From positions 128,424,854 to 128,488,853 of the forward strand of contig NC_066579.1 of the NCBI RefSeq assembly GCF_024323335.1: a stretch of DNA of 64,000 bases. The letters run 5' to 3'. This DNA comes from Lathyrus oleraceus. Taxonomy: Eukaryota > Streptophyta > Magnoliopsida > Fabales > Fabaceae. A model generated the notes under the pieces. It did no database searches, was not told the origin of the DNA, and worked only from the letters and a program-made list of their open reading frames with translations. Made by a program: the position numbers and the translations under genes. Shown in pieces: positions 29,950-42,216 of this stretch; within the stretch, counting starts at the first letter, position 1, and each line of letters opens with the position of its first letter.

Positions 29950-30228
29950 TAAAACACTTCACTCTTATATAGTTCGTGGTTGATGGGTTGTGTACATGTT
30001 CATTTTTTTGAAGGACTGTAGTAAAACACTTTGTCATTACACTTCTCATCCTTGAAGGGTTATGTATATGTTTGTTCTTTTGGAGGACTTCAGTGAAATA
30101 CTTCACCCTTACACGACTCATGCTTGGAGGATTGTGTACATATTCGTTCTTTTAGAGGAATTTAATGAAGCAATTCATCCTTACACGACTCATGCTTGAG
30201 GGATTCTGTATATGTCTGATCTCTTAGG
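29950..30228. repeat. Tandem repeat, about 72-bp unit, nearly four copies
   Basis: Units share AAAACACTT(C/T), a CTTACACGACTCATGCTTG-like core, GGATTGTGTACATAT and a TTCTTTTGGAGGA-like end. The repeat lies in the LTR-like part of Tat-like copy B. Confidence 0.75.
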
Positions 30229-30240
30229 CCAGGTTCTGGA

Positions 30241-32355
30241 GTGGGTCGAAGTCAATACAAATCCGGTAAAAATTGTCTCGCTTAAAGTAATTTATTCAAA
30301 AGAGTGTGACCGAGTTAAGATAACTAATGACCCCTAATGGACATTCATGTAAACCAAGTCAAAAGTGATATATAAGAAAGAAAATACAAGAGGAAAATGG
30401 ATTCATAATTCACTAGAATCTTTAAGTGCGTTTTTATTAGTCTCCACTAGTAACGCTGTCAATTGGCGTACCTTGGTGGAAACATTTAAAAAATTAACAC
30501 ATGAGACTATCTTAAGACAAAATTTAATCAAATTATAATATATTATAATATATACCTTTGCAACGAATGTTAATAAATTAATATAAAGTTTTATTTTAAA
30601 ATTCATAAATTTGTAACTCTTATTTTTAAATTTTTTAATACATTTATGTCAGTTTGATTTGTAGGATAAGAGATGAGATAGACAAATGTTTAATTTTAAT
30701 TTTTTTTTATATATTTTAAATATGAAAAATTAAAACTAGAAAACTAATTATTGATTTATCTTTATATAATATAAAAATTAAAAATTAAAATGATATGAAC
30801 AAAAAACAAATAATTATTAATGTAAATTAGGAGAAAAATAATTTAAAAGATACACATATAATTAATAATTATTGATTTTATTTTATTTAGTATTTTTTAG
30901 TCTATTTATTAAATTTAAAAATATTAAATATTTATTGAAAAATATATGTAATTTTTTATTAAGATAACTTTATAATTTGAATACAATTTATATAAATTCA
31001 TAAATTGTGTACCAAGTATATAAGATAATAGAATAATATATTATGTTTTTTTATCTAGTGTGCACAAAATACATGAAGATAAATATTCCTGTTATATATT
31101 TATTCAATTTGTTATTACATATTTATTTAATTTTTTAATTATATTTTGTTTTTATCTTATACTGCACGTTATACAACAATGGTGTTCCTTATAGATTATA
31201 ACAATATTCTTTTTTCCCTTGAAAATGGATTTTATCATATCATTACTTTGTTATATATGTTAAAGTTTGATCACAAAACAAATTATCTTAATTTATTTTA
31301 TCTTTTCACATGTTTCAAATTTTAATCTTAAACTTCTCTTTTTTCTTCCTATTTATTTTATATTAAAAATAAAATCACTCTAATATTCTTTTATTAAAGG
31401 AGAAAATCAATTTCTTTCCTATAGTTGAATAAAATGTGTTGCACTATTATGTCAACTTATATATTTCTATAATGCCACACATCACTTAAAAAATGAAATA
31501 AATATTCTTCTTTTTATTGTTATTGTTGTAATTAGGAAGATACAGGTAAATTTATTTAATATGATATAAAATATATTTAAATACATATATAACTTTGAAA
31601 TGAATTATTTAATTATAAATTGAATAATGATTATATAACCTCAATTGTATTAAATAATGAAAAGAAAAAAAAAAGACTCTTAAGATGGAAAAAGACAAAA
31701 ATATTTGACTATTGAAAAATAGATTCGTGAAATGAACAATAGTCATATAAATATAAATATAGACAATTGTTGATTGAAATAAAATATGTATTATCTTGAT
31801 AGTGACTCATGATATAAAGAATTTTACTAATCAAAGATTGGAAAGAGAATTTTGAATGGACGATCATAAATTGGAAAGAGAATTTTGAATGGACAATCAT
31901 AAATTGGAAAGAAAAAATGAACTAAAAAATGAAGGCAGTAATATCCCTAAGGAGAAACAAGATCAAAGTTTATATAAATATGAATAGGATTATTCATATA
32001 ACCATGTAATAAATAATAGGGAACAAATGACAAGTGTAAGTTAAGGAAATTCATGCATTAAATCCTTCAAATGTGAATATACCTTTAGGCTATTTCCCAT
32101 ATAATCAAATGACAAGTTGTACGGCATATTACTTAGAGTAATGATGTTTTGCTTAAAAATATTAATTTGAATTAAAATTGATAGGAGTGTAATGCAGGAA
32201 ATTAAAAGTGAAGGTATTAACTTGTAAGTGATAGGATTAGGCTTGTAACATAGTTTATGGAACTGTATATAAGTTACCTATCAATTGTCCATGTATGTTG
32301 TCACACTTGTTTACTCCTCACCCAAGTCGTGTCAAAGCTTGTTAGATATCATGTA
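30241..32355. other. AT-rich intergenic DNA; short tandem repeat at 31836-31910
   Basis: No gene is recognisable. From about 30480 to 31650 the DNA is extremely AT-rich. At 31836 the 33-bp unit ATTGGAAAGAGAATTTTGAA plus GGAC(G/A)ATCATAA is repeated twice with the start of a third copy at 31902. Confidence 0.6.
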
Positions 32356-32360
32356 GTGTG

Positions 32361-32480
32361 TATAAGATAATGGAAATCGTATCCTTCTTATTGATCTGAA
32401 TAGAATATATATACATCAATGTGTAACATAATTATAGGAAACTAATTATGACTAATTATAATAAAATATTCTATTCTATC
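32361..32480 (-). repeat. 3' LTR of the copia element
   Basis: On the minus strand it starts TGATAGAATAGAATATT and ends near ATCTTATA, next to CACAC. If the end is placed two bases further, it closes with CA but the flanking 5-mers no longer match exactly. It contains TATATATATTCTATTCAG. Confidence 0.6.
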
Positions 32481-32481
32481 A

Positions 32482-34687
32482 CACTCCCGTAGTCGAAGCG
32501 GGAGGTTCACGGACGCTTAGACTGGTCCGAAAATCATCAAAGAGAATGCGAGGAAGTCCTTTGGTGAAGATGTTTGCGGTCTGATGTCTTGAGGGAACAT
32601 GAAGGACGCAAGCCTGACCACGAGCTACCTTTTCCCAAACAAAATGAATGTCCATCTCAATATGCTTAGTACGCTGATGCTGCACATGATTACCAGATAG
32701 ATAGATGACACTAACATTGTCACAATACACCAAAGTGACCTGAGGAATACGAAAATGGAGTTCCAGGAGGAGATTGCAGATCCAACACGATTCGGAGACA
32801 ACATTAGCAATCACCCATATATCCGACTTCAGCACTGGAACGGGAGAGAGTTGGTTGCCTTTTGGAAGACCAAGAAATAAGGTTGTCACCTAGAAAAATA
32901 CAGTAACCAGATGTAGAACGTCTGGTGTCAAGACATCCACCCCCATCAACGGCAGTGTAGGAGATAAAAGCTTTGTAATGGGAGATGGGGATAAATGTAG
33001 TCCAAGATGTAAGGTGCCCTGAACATAGCGCAAAATGCGCTTAAGAGCAAGCATGTGTTTCGTATGAGGGGCATGTATGTGAAGATAAACTTATTGAATA
33101 ACATATGATATATCAGGTCAAGTGAAAGTGAGATATTGTAGGGCCCCTACAAGATTCTGATACAAGGAGGGGTCCTCATAAGGAGTATCAGAGGAGGTAT
33201 TGAGTTTCTGCTTGGTGTCAACAGGAGTGGCTGATGGTTTACAGGACGTCATGCCAACATATTCAATGATCTCTAAAGCATAAATGTTTTGAATGAGAAA
33301 TATGCCATCAAGATGACGAGATACTGCAATATCCAAAAAGTAACTCAGAGGGCCCAAATCCTTCATTGCAAACTCAGATGCTAAGAATGACATAATTGAT
33401 TAGCGGAGGACCTGAGTGGAGGTGATGAGGATGATGTCGTCTACATACAGCAGAATGTAGGCCATGTCTAAACCTTGTCGATATATAAAGAGGGAATGGT
33501 CTGATGTGCTATGACGAAAGTCAATGGTGGCGACATAGTCAGCAAAACATTGGTATCATGCCCTAGGCGCTTGCTTGAGACCATACAATGACTTCTTCAA
33601 CCGACATACATAATTTGGATGACGGAGGTCGTGGAAACCCAATGGCTGATGCATGTAAACAGTCTCATGAAGATCGCCATGTAAAAAGACATTCTGGACA
33701 TCTAGTTGATGAATGGGCCAGGATTTGGAGAGAGCAATGGTAAGCATTGTTCGAATGGTAGTGAGTTTCACCACGGGGTTAAAAGTCTCATCACAATCCA
33801 CACCTGCAACCTGTGACCTGCCACCACCTACAAGACGAGCCTTATAACACTCAAATGAGCCATCAGAATTTTTCTTATGCCTAAAAATCCACATACATCG
33901 AATAAGATTAACATCACAAGGACGAGGAACTAAATCCCACGTCTTATTTCGAATAAGAGCATCAAATTCATATGGTATTACGGATTTCCAATTCGGGTTT
34001 GATAAGGCAAGTTTGAGGTTTTTAGGTATGGGAGAGATGGTGTGGTCAGAGTGAGAGATTGATAAGTTAAATATCGTGTGGGGTTTGACATTGCCTTTCA
34101 TGCTTCGGGTGGTGATGGTTCGTGTAGGTGGAGGTGGATGTGGTTGAATTTGTGGTGGTGATGGAGAGTTTATTGTAATGGGTGTGTTGATCGAAGAGGT
34201 AGGAGATGATGATTGTTGGTTTATTGAGGGTAGTGGTTGGTCAATTGGGATTATGGGTGTTGGTTGGTTATGTGCAACATATGGTGAAATTTGATTTTGC
34301 CACTGATGTATAAGGTAGGGGTGAAGGTCATCATCTAGGAATTGATAAGAGTGAGGTGAATGGGAGTGTATCTTGGTGAAGGAAAGTTGAGTTTCATCAA
34401 AGATAACATGCCTCGAAATTATTAATTTTCTATTAGACAAATCAAAACACTTGTAACCTCTATGATTCGGCGGATAACCCAAGAAGACACACGGAGTAGA
34501 GCGGGGTTGCAACTTATGAATGGTAGATGACGGGAATAAAGGATAACATAGACAACAAAAGATTCTAAGATGTGTGTAGGTGGGATCACGATGATACATG
34601 AGTTGTGTTGGTGATTGATTATGAAGTGTTTTACAGGGAATAATATTTAACAAGTAAGTTGCCATGTGGAGAGCATGATGCCAAAAT

Positions 34688-34727
<40 letters not shown>

Positions 34728-35047
34728 AAAAGAATGAGCTAGCATAATGTGTATCATATTATTAATGGTTCTTATTTTACGTTCCGCTTTCCCATTTTGT
34801 AAGGATGTGTGGGGACAAGAGAAACAAAAAACTAGACCATGATCAATGCAATATTTTTTTAAAAAACTCATTATTATATTCACCGCCATTGTCACATTGA
34901 AATGTTTTGACTTTTTGCAAAAATTGAGTTTGAATGAGTTGAGTAAGTGACTTGAACGTTTCAAACACATGAGATTTTCTGCTAATAGGAAAAGTCCACA
35001 AATTTTTGTAAAATCATCTAAGAATAAGACATAATATTCTATTCTAT
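32482..35047 (-). pseudogene. Ty1/copia pol: integrase, reverse transcriptase, RNase H (broken)
   Basis: From 35047 leftward: integrase core (EYYVLFLDDFTKICGLF, HTSLQNGKAERKIRTINN), disturbed by a 36-G tract (34690-34725) read as prolines where a (F/Y)W.(H/E)A segment is expected. Then a chromodomain-less spacer with CVFLGYPPNHRGYKCFDL. The reverse transcriptase has YKARLVGGG, HQLDVQNVFLHGDLHETVYM, LKKSLYGLKQAPRA and an intact YVDD at 33436-33447. RNase H has YCDNVSV and HQRTKHIEMDIHFV, ending near 32482. Breaks: TGG to TGA after APRA (about 33556), a stop near 33394, CGA to TGA near 33117, and a frame change near 32890. The few lesions suggest a fairly young copy. Confidence 0.88.
34690..34725. 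repeat. Poly(G) tract, 36 bases
   Basis: A run of 36 G inside the copia integrase. The length makes assembly error or slippage likely. It produces a polyproline run and a frame change in the minus-strand protein. Confidence 0.9.
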
Positions 35048-35072
35048 CAGTGTGATATGTGTCCATCCTAAT

Positions 35073-35252
35073 GGATAATGATTCTCTAACTTTTAGGAGG
35101 GAAATATATAGTAACTTTAGGAAAAATGTAAATAAAATAAAGGAGATAACAGTGTTGATTTTGGAGGAAAAAAGTGTGAGAGAAAGTAAAACAAAAGAGA
35201 GATAAAGAGAAAGTTAGAGAAAGGTAAATAAGTGAAAGTTAGAGGATCCATG
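35073..35252. mobile_element. MITE candidate, about 180 bp, Mutator-like
   Basis: The 12-mer GTCCATCCTAAT occurs at 35061-35072 and 35253-35264, on either side of the element. The ends carry an inverted repeat: GATTCTCTAACTTTT on the left and GAAAGTTAGAGGATC on the right. A 9-12 bp duplication fits Mutator-like elements. The interior is purine-rich (GAGAAAGTAAAACAAAAGAG) and noncoding. Confidence 0.55.
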
Positions 35253-35264
35253 GTCCATCCTAAT

Positions 35265-35817
35265 CCAAATTAAGATGACATGTTGGTGAAAACACCCAAC
35301 CTTCTTGTACTGGATAAACATATGAACGTGTTAATTAGAGTTAAAAAAATACAAAGTCAACTTGCTTTAGGTTGATGTGATATTTGAACAGGAATTGCAA
35401 TTAATATCTCTGATTATACATATGGAAACCAAAAACAAAAGATTAGGATATAAGCAAAGAAAAGCAAAAACAAAGTTGTAAATGGATAACATTAGTAGCC
35501 TAGAGTGTACAAATTTTGTTGTTGGAATATAGTTGAATTTCTAACAGCAAGAGCCATATATTTTAACAACAAGAATCATGATTTAATCCTTTGGATTATA
35601 AAACGTAAATAGTAAAAGATTTCATCTAGCATTCACTTTGAACTGAGTAGAAATTGAACTAAAAAAAATTATTTGTAATTGTAAAGAAATTGGATTTGTA
35701 TCAAAGTTACAAACGTTTGAAGGTCTGTGCTGGAAATATTTCAATTATCATGTTGGAGTTGCTCTATATATACCTAGGATGCTTCTAGTTTGAACATATA
35801 TGGTAAAACAACATGAG
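35265..35817. other. No recognisable gene
   Basis: AT-rich DNA between the MITE candidate and a long TA tract. Short frames only. Confidence 0.4.
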
Positions 35818-36172
<355 letters not shown>

Positions 36173-36307
36173 TGATATCTTGAATCATTTACCTAAGTTA
36201 CCTCAATTTGAAGAAAAAATATTAAAATTAAGACATTTTATTAAGTCAAAAGAGTTAAAACATACCGTAAAAATATTATTTTCTTTTTGTCTAGAAAAAC
36301 ATAGATT

Positions 36308-36772
36308 TAATATATGTTTTAGTCCTTTAACTTAATTTAATATTCTGTTTTAACCCCTTAACTAAAAAATGTTATAAGTTAGTCCCTTAACTTCGCTTAT
36401 TTTATTCTATTTGGTCTCTTCCATAAACTTCTAGCAAAATAAGTAAATAACGTGAAGTTCTGGTGATGTGGCGACAAGGTCATTAATGCAAACCTGAGTT
36501 ATTTTATTTAGTTAAAAACTAATACATTGCTTAAACTCCGAAAATAAAACCTCCGCAGTATCCAATGTATCAATTTTTAACTACATATGCTTACTTAGGT
36601 TTGTACCAATGACTTTTTTGTCATGTCACATCACTAGGACTTAACATTTTTTTGCCAAAAGTTGACTGAAGGGACCAAATAGAGTAACATAAGTGAAGTT
36701 AAGGGACCAACTTGTAACATTTTTTAGTTAATAGATTAAATCATAATATTAAATTAGTTAAGCTTTAATATA
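36308..36772. mobile_element. Long-inverted-repeat MITE, about 465 bp
   Basis: The two ends are imperfect complements over about 190 bp. The left arm runs GTTTTAGTCCTTTAACTTAA, AACTAAAAAATGTTATAAGT, TAGTCCCTTAACTTC, TATTTGGTCTCTTCC. The right arm has GGGACCAAATAGAGTAA, GAAGTTAAGGGACCAACTTG, ACATTTTTTAGTTAAT. The middle holds GTGATGTGGCGACAAGGTCA and its counterpart TGTCATGTCACATCAC. No coding sequence. The type is common in plant genomes. Family and duplication are not settled. Confidence 0.7.
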
Positions 36773-37915
36773 GGAAAAAAAGTTAAACTTTAAAACGATT
36801 TCATTTGAAATACTTTGAACACAGTCCATAAACATTATTCAACGCATATGTAAAACATATTTTGGAACATGATTTATGACAAAACCACATGGAAAGTTTT
36901 TGCAACTCGTGATTTACTTGGACAAACATATCACAGTTACAAACGAAAATATGATTCATGAGAGACACATGGAAAGTTCAAGCATATAAAAGTCTAGATA
37001 ATCATAAGACAATAGAGCAATGTTGTAGTTCAAAACATGATTTTTGATAGATTATAGGATATTAAATCTAACCTTTAAAGGGATTGTGGTTTGAAGGGAT
37101 GAGAAGAGAGACAGAGATAGGAAGAAAGGTTCTTGCTTGGGAGAGAAAGTGAGATAATGAAAAAGTTTTATAGTAGAGGTGTGAAGTGAAGTAGTGTAAC
37201 GATAATATCGTAGGCAATGCGTTTGGGGGGTGTATGATGAATTCGACCACTAAATAGCTTATACATGTTCACTCAAGTGAATTGGGGGATGGTTTTAATT
37301 GAGACATTAATTGATCACTGAAAAGTTCTTTTAGTAGTGTAAATAGTATGAACATATAGGGCATTATAGGTAAAACATACCATTGATTTGTAATTGGTAG
37401 ATAGTAGATAATTAAAAATCAATATCATCAGATAATAAGTTACTTGAGTTCAAATTAAAATTATATTTTTCTCACAAAGTATTATTAAATTTAGTTTGAG
37501 AGTTATTCTGAATCAAATTTTTTATTTTCCATATTTTTTTATACTAAAAATGACATTCATATGTTCAAATTGATAGAATATATCTCGTAATACAAATTCA
37601 AAATCTCTTTAAACTGAAAAGAATGAATATGCAAACAAACTCACAACACCCACGTTAATAACATATAACATCAAAATGCCTATAAATGTGACAAAACCTA
37701 CAAATATGACGAAATTGAAATGTCCGGAATACCCATGTCTCCGAGTCTGCAGCATTGACAACGTCAAAGTCATTGATTGAATATGTAACACCTATATATA
37801 ATACATGTCCAAAAATATATATTATACATATCTGTAATGTTGGTACTGAAATACATAAGTGCTTAGTGGCGATATTGTACATATTACATGCCCAAAATAA
37901 AATACAAACATGGTA
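36773..37915. other. No recognisable gene
   Basis: Mostly AT-rich. The sequence TTCTTTTAGTAGTG at 37326-37339 looks like a CACTA terminus, but no partner was found. The minus-strand frame at 37068-37250 has no domain. Confidence 0.4.
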
Positions 37916-37990
37916 ATATATATATATATATATATATAATATTATATATATATATATATATAATATATATATTATATATATATATATATC
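37916..37990. repeat. (TA)n microsatellite
   Basis: About 75 bp of TA repeat with AATATTA and TAATATA slips. Confidence 0.9.
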
Positions 37991-38229
37991 ATTAGAAAAT
38001 GATCTCAAAAGAGATATCTACACAACGGAAAAAAGCCATCAAAAACATCAAACAAGTAAAGACATCAAACTATTCTATCCTTACCCTTCACCTGCTCAAA
38101 ACTACTTGGAAAAAAATTATCAACAACACGTGGTGAGATAATAATCTCAGTGGGTTCCCTATCTTATGGGTCCACTCAACTTTAAAAGGTTCTAATCAAA
38201 ACCTAACTCAAGTCACAAGGGGAAAATAC

Positions 38230-39740
38230 TTGAGTACACACAACTTGTAATGTATGGAAACATGTATCTTGAGTTCATCAACTCAAACAATCACTAATCA
38301 GAAACCATATCAAGATATATTTCTCCGACCAACCCTACGTCTAGTATTCTCGACACGGGTCACAGATCCTTGTATCATATGTATCTTTCCCTGGTCAGCC
38401 CTACATCTAGATTTATCGACACGGGTCACAAATACTTGTCTCATACTTTGACATACACATGGGCTTCAGATGCTAAAGGATAACATCCATCTTGAGAATC
38501 ATCGTTTCCTATGAGACTCTAAACCCATTTCAAGCCTTTTACATATATGGCATTTCCACCCACCATAAGATCCATTGCTCTTGGGATTCAAACCCAAGTT
38601 ATTCAAGTATTAGTGCTTACATCTCAATTCTTACTCTACATAAGCATCACAACTTGGGACGACATAATCAAGGGTTTATTTTCGACTACATGATTAGATA
38701 AAACATAATATGATTGTACTCGACAATCACAAGGTGATCACATTCACCGTGACATTCACAACAACAACACATGTTCCATATAATGTCTAGCATTCCTAGT
38801 TAAATAACTACTTGTTCATGACATACACCTAGATATCATTGTGTATGAGCATTGTCATCCAAGTCATTCATCACACCCTAATTATCCATCTAATTCATTC
38901 AATTAGCCTTGCTCATAAGGTTTCCTCACCAATCATTATGAATTTCCAATCGTATTATCACATTCATACATCAATTAAGTCATAACATATTCATCATGCT
39001 ATCATATGTGAATTATAGTTGAATCAATTATAATTCCATCCCCACATATCATAAGACAAGTTATATGACCCTTAGGATAAATTATGAACCATAGAAAACA
39101 CGATTTTTGCAAAAACCAAAGGCTACAATCGATTGTACAAAACCCGTAATCGATCGCACCAAGTTCCATAACTCTCTGTTTCTGATTTTGAAAAGAATAA
39201 TCGATTGTCAACACAATGCAATCGATTGCACTGCACCAAATTTGTGTTTTTCAATTTTTTGCGTGTGAAGGAGAAATCGATTGTAAGACAGTGACAATCG
39301 ATTGTCACTGTGTATTTTGTCAAAAACACCTGCTGAAACATGTTTTTGTCCATTCCTAACCATCCCTAAGTTCATATGACAACAAACATCCATAAGACAC
39401 AAGGTTTTCATGGTATAATACACAAAAATTCATCATTCTAACAACAACAACACTCAATCATATTCAACAACAACAACCGTAGCAATTTCACATGAAAAAT
39501 GAAAGAAAACATAACAACATATCAAGAATCATCAATTATATCCTATGTTTCTACAAACCCTAATTTCTACAATCACATGGTTTATACCTAGAACCTACTT
39601 TAGCAAAATAGGTGAAGAAGATTGTTGTTGCAAGATATAAAGATGGGATGAGATGAAGTGGTGATGATGGAATCCAAGTTTCTCTCATTTTCTTCATTTC
39701 ACAAGCTTCCTTCTTTTCTCTCTATGTTTCTATAATATTT
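38230..39740. mobile_element. Probable gypsy LTR remnant with tandem unit and ATCGAT cluster
   Basis: Two tandem units of about 66 bp at 38322-38455 share GACCA(A/G)CCCTAC(G/A)TCTAG and TCGACACGGGTCACA. Between 39126 and 39305 the word (T/C/A)AATCGATTG or a one-base variant occurs six times. Clusters of this word are typical of LTRs of some legume gypsy elements, which is why I call it an LTR. No boundaries or coding region were found. Confidence 0.4.
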
Positions 39741-40634
39741 CCTTTTTACTTATACATAGAAAATGAATTGGTATAAGGAGGCATAACATGATAAAGTTGG
39801 TAAGGCACGTGTGGTAGAAACATGTGGTCACAAAACAAAGAAAAAATTGTGCGGATAGAAATGACTGAGAATGGTAGTAACAAATATCTCAAGGGTACGA
39901 TACTTAATATCTGTTCTACTAGAGTAATTCACCCATTATTAATGTTATCAAAATGTTCTAATTAATAAAATATCAGTTCCAAATAATATTAATTAAGTCA
40001 ATATGAGCTCACTCGTTACTCTATTTATTCTAACTGGTAACTTTCAGAGTACATAGGAACTCAATTGATATGAATATTTAAGGAAACATGAGGTATTATA
40101 GAATATGCATTAAGTTGAAACTAATATGTCAATCTGAATCGAACAAACATCGCAACAACACGGGAAAACAAATAACTCTGCAATAAGACGACGACCAACA
40201 CAACATCGCATTAAGACGACGAAATCACAAAGAAAAAATTAAAAATACATGTGAATTCACTTATTTGAATAAAAAGGAAAGAAAAAATAATTTAAAGGGG
40301 TGATTTTGGATAAAAAGTTGATCATAAAACAACCCCTCTTTACTGGATGAAGAAAGAGAGAAAACTAGGGTTGAAGAAAAAAAAGGGTCAATTATTAAAG
40401 TGTGCATAATATTGTCATCCATTATATCTTCATGTAAATCAAAACAATTTCGTCACACCAAATTTTTGATTTAATATTTTAGAAGTGAGATATTTTACAA
40501 GTTAAAACATCACATTTCTTAATTTTTCACATTGAATCCCTTAGTCAATATAAAAAATTACTTAAAAATAGTCGTTGATAAATTGGTTTTGAAAACTCCA
40601 TTATAAATTGAACCTGATCCAACGTTGATTAAAA
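39741..40634. other. No recognisable gene
   Basis: AT-rich DNA upstream of the SnRK1 locus, with short frames only and no clear repeat boundary. Confidence 0.4.
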
Positions 40635-40838
40635 TAATTCTAGCTAGTTTGCAATATTATTATTGTAAATAACTACTATTAAATTTGATCAAATTTTAAC
40701 CAAAATATAAAATAATTCTAGTTAGTTTGCAATATCATTATTGCAAATATCTACTATTAAATTTAATCCAACCTTAACCAAAATGATTTTAGCGAATTTA
40801 CAATACCATTGCTGCAAATAACTATTATAAAATTCTTT
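40635..40838. repeat. Tandem repeat, 78-bp unit, about 2.6 copies
   Basis: TAATTCTAG(C/T)TAGTTTGCAATAT starts at 40635 and again at 40713. A third diverged unit (TTTACAATACCATTGCTGCA) follows. It lies about 400-600 bp upstream of the inferred SnRK1 leader, so it may fall within the promoter region. Confidence 0.75.
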
Positions 40839-41239
40839 AAATATTTTTTTTTTCAAAACCAAACTAATCAAACTACTAAAATTCTTTTTTATAAATTCTA
40901 TTGTTTCATCACTCGTACATTTTTTGAAATTATAAAACACTATATCCATAAAAAAAAGAAAAAATAAATTAATTTATTTAAAAAACGAGTGTAATCTATA
41001 TATGTGTAGCATACTATAACATTTTAAAACCATTTTTTGTTAAATTACATACGATTTAAACTTAATCAACATACAAAATGTTCTATACAACATATTTTTT
41101 TTCCAAAAATAAATAAAAAATATTCTTAAATTCCGCACAAACAAACAAATATAAAAAAAGGAACAAGATACCAAATTAATTGCGTGGGGAATGTAAAAAA
41201 TAAAAAGGCCGTGAAAAACGCAGCGTTTCATTGGCGTCT

Positions 41240-41397
41240 TCTCAACACAATAGAATACAACAGCATCAAAATCGAACCGTGTTTTCTTCCATAATCGTCA
41301 CGTTCATTTTCATTCATCCCCAATTCACAAACCCGATTTAGGGTTTCTTCACTCTCCCTATCTCTCACTGCAACTTCCTTTTTCTCTCTAATTGCTG
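41240..41397 (+). promoter_or_regulatory. Inferred SnRK1 5' leader exon
   Basis: A CT-rich stretch (TTTCTTCACTCTCCCTATCT, TTCCTTTTTCTCTCTAATTG) typical of plant leaders ends at a good donor, CTG|GTGAGG, at 41397/41398. The matching acceptor CCCCTAG|ATTTCG is at 42976/42977, nine bases before the start codon. This gives a 1579-bp leader intron (41398-42976). The transcription start is not defined; 41240 is only an estimate. Confidence 0.5.
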
Positions 41398-42216
41398 GTG
41401 AGGCTCCGTGCTTCGTTTTTCTCTTTTTTTTTTTCCTTTTCGATTTCTACTTTACATGCATGTGTTTACTGATTTTGTTCGTCCTTTTGATCTGAAGATT
41501 CTGTTTCATCCTCCGTTTTTTTGGATCTGGATTGTTTTCTCGATGAATTGTGAAAATTTTACCTGAGGATACCGTTTCAATATTTTTTAGAATTGAACTA
41601 TGTTAATTGTTAAGTGTGTTTTTGTTATCATGGGAGTAACTGAATGAGGACATTAGGGTGTGGTAGATGTAAGATTTTCGTTTAGATTTGTTCAAGAGGA
41701 TTGGATTTTAGGTTGTTTGTGTAGAAAAGTTGAGAGAAGATTGTTGTAAGTGTGGTGGAAAGAAATTGAGGTATCTATCTGAGGTGATGCTTTTGAGAAG
41801 AGAAAGCATATGGTAGTTGAGGGTTTCTGTTATTGCGGGAAAGTTGTTGTAAGCGTGTTAGAAGGGAATTGAGGTATTTATATGAGGTGATGGTTTTTGA
41901 GAAGAGGGAAGTAAGGTGGTTAGAGGTGGATTTAATGTCAAAACCCTAGAGGTTTTGGGGTATTTATGCGGGAAGTGATGATAATTTGTGTCTCAAATTG
42001 AAGAAAGGCGCCAACGATCTAACTGTTTGTTTGTTTTTTTAACGGTCGGATGGACTATTTTACCTTATTAGAATCAAAATGAGCAAATTAGAACGGTGGT
42101 CATTTAACAGCTGCCAATCAAGTCATGGCGTTGCTTGAACTAGAAACGCATGGCGAAGGTTCCACATGCATGCACCTCACCAAGGGAGAAAAACCCGGTG
42201 CGTCACCGCGGTGTGT

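Larger units (their letters stand above)
26232..30240 (+). mobile_element. Tat-like Ty3/gypsy remnant, copy B, interrupted by a CACTA element
   Basis: It has the same layout as copies A and C: a minus-strand ORF (26232-29316) with a block of the same family, then a minus-strand TATA box near 29693-29703 (TTTATAAAAGGGG), then LTR-like and tandem-repeat DNA. A CACTA element occupies 27689-29232. Left and right ends are not resolved. Confidence 0.5.
32361..35049 (-). mobile_element. Ty1/copia element with a nearly deleted 5' LTR
   Basis: Minus-strand element of 2689 bp. The 3' LTR is about 120 bp (32480 down to 32361), starting TGATAGAATAGAATATT and directly preceded by a purine-rich ACTACGGGAGTG. 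The same 17 bases start at 35049 and then run directly into integrase coding sequence. The 5-bp repeat GTGTG flanks both ends (32356-32360 and 35050-35054). The simplest reading is an insertion whose 5' LTR remainder, gag and protease were lost through a deletion or template switch. The short LTR and the pol order suit an Ale/Retrofit-type copia element. Confidence 0.7.

Noticed and set aside
37326..37339. CACTA-like terminus TTCTTTTAGTAGTG
   Set aside because: No matching CACTACTAAAAG end or 3-bp duplication was found nearby, so no element is called.
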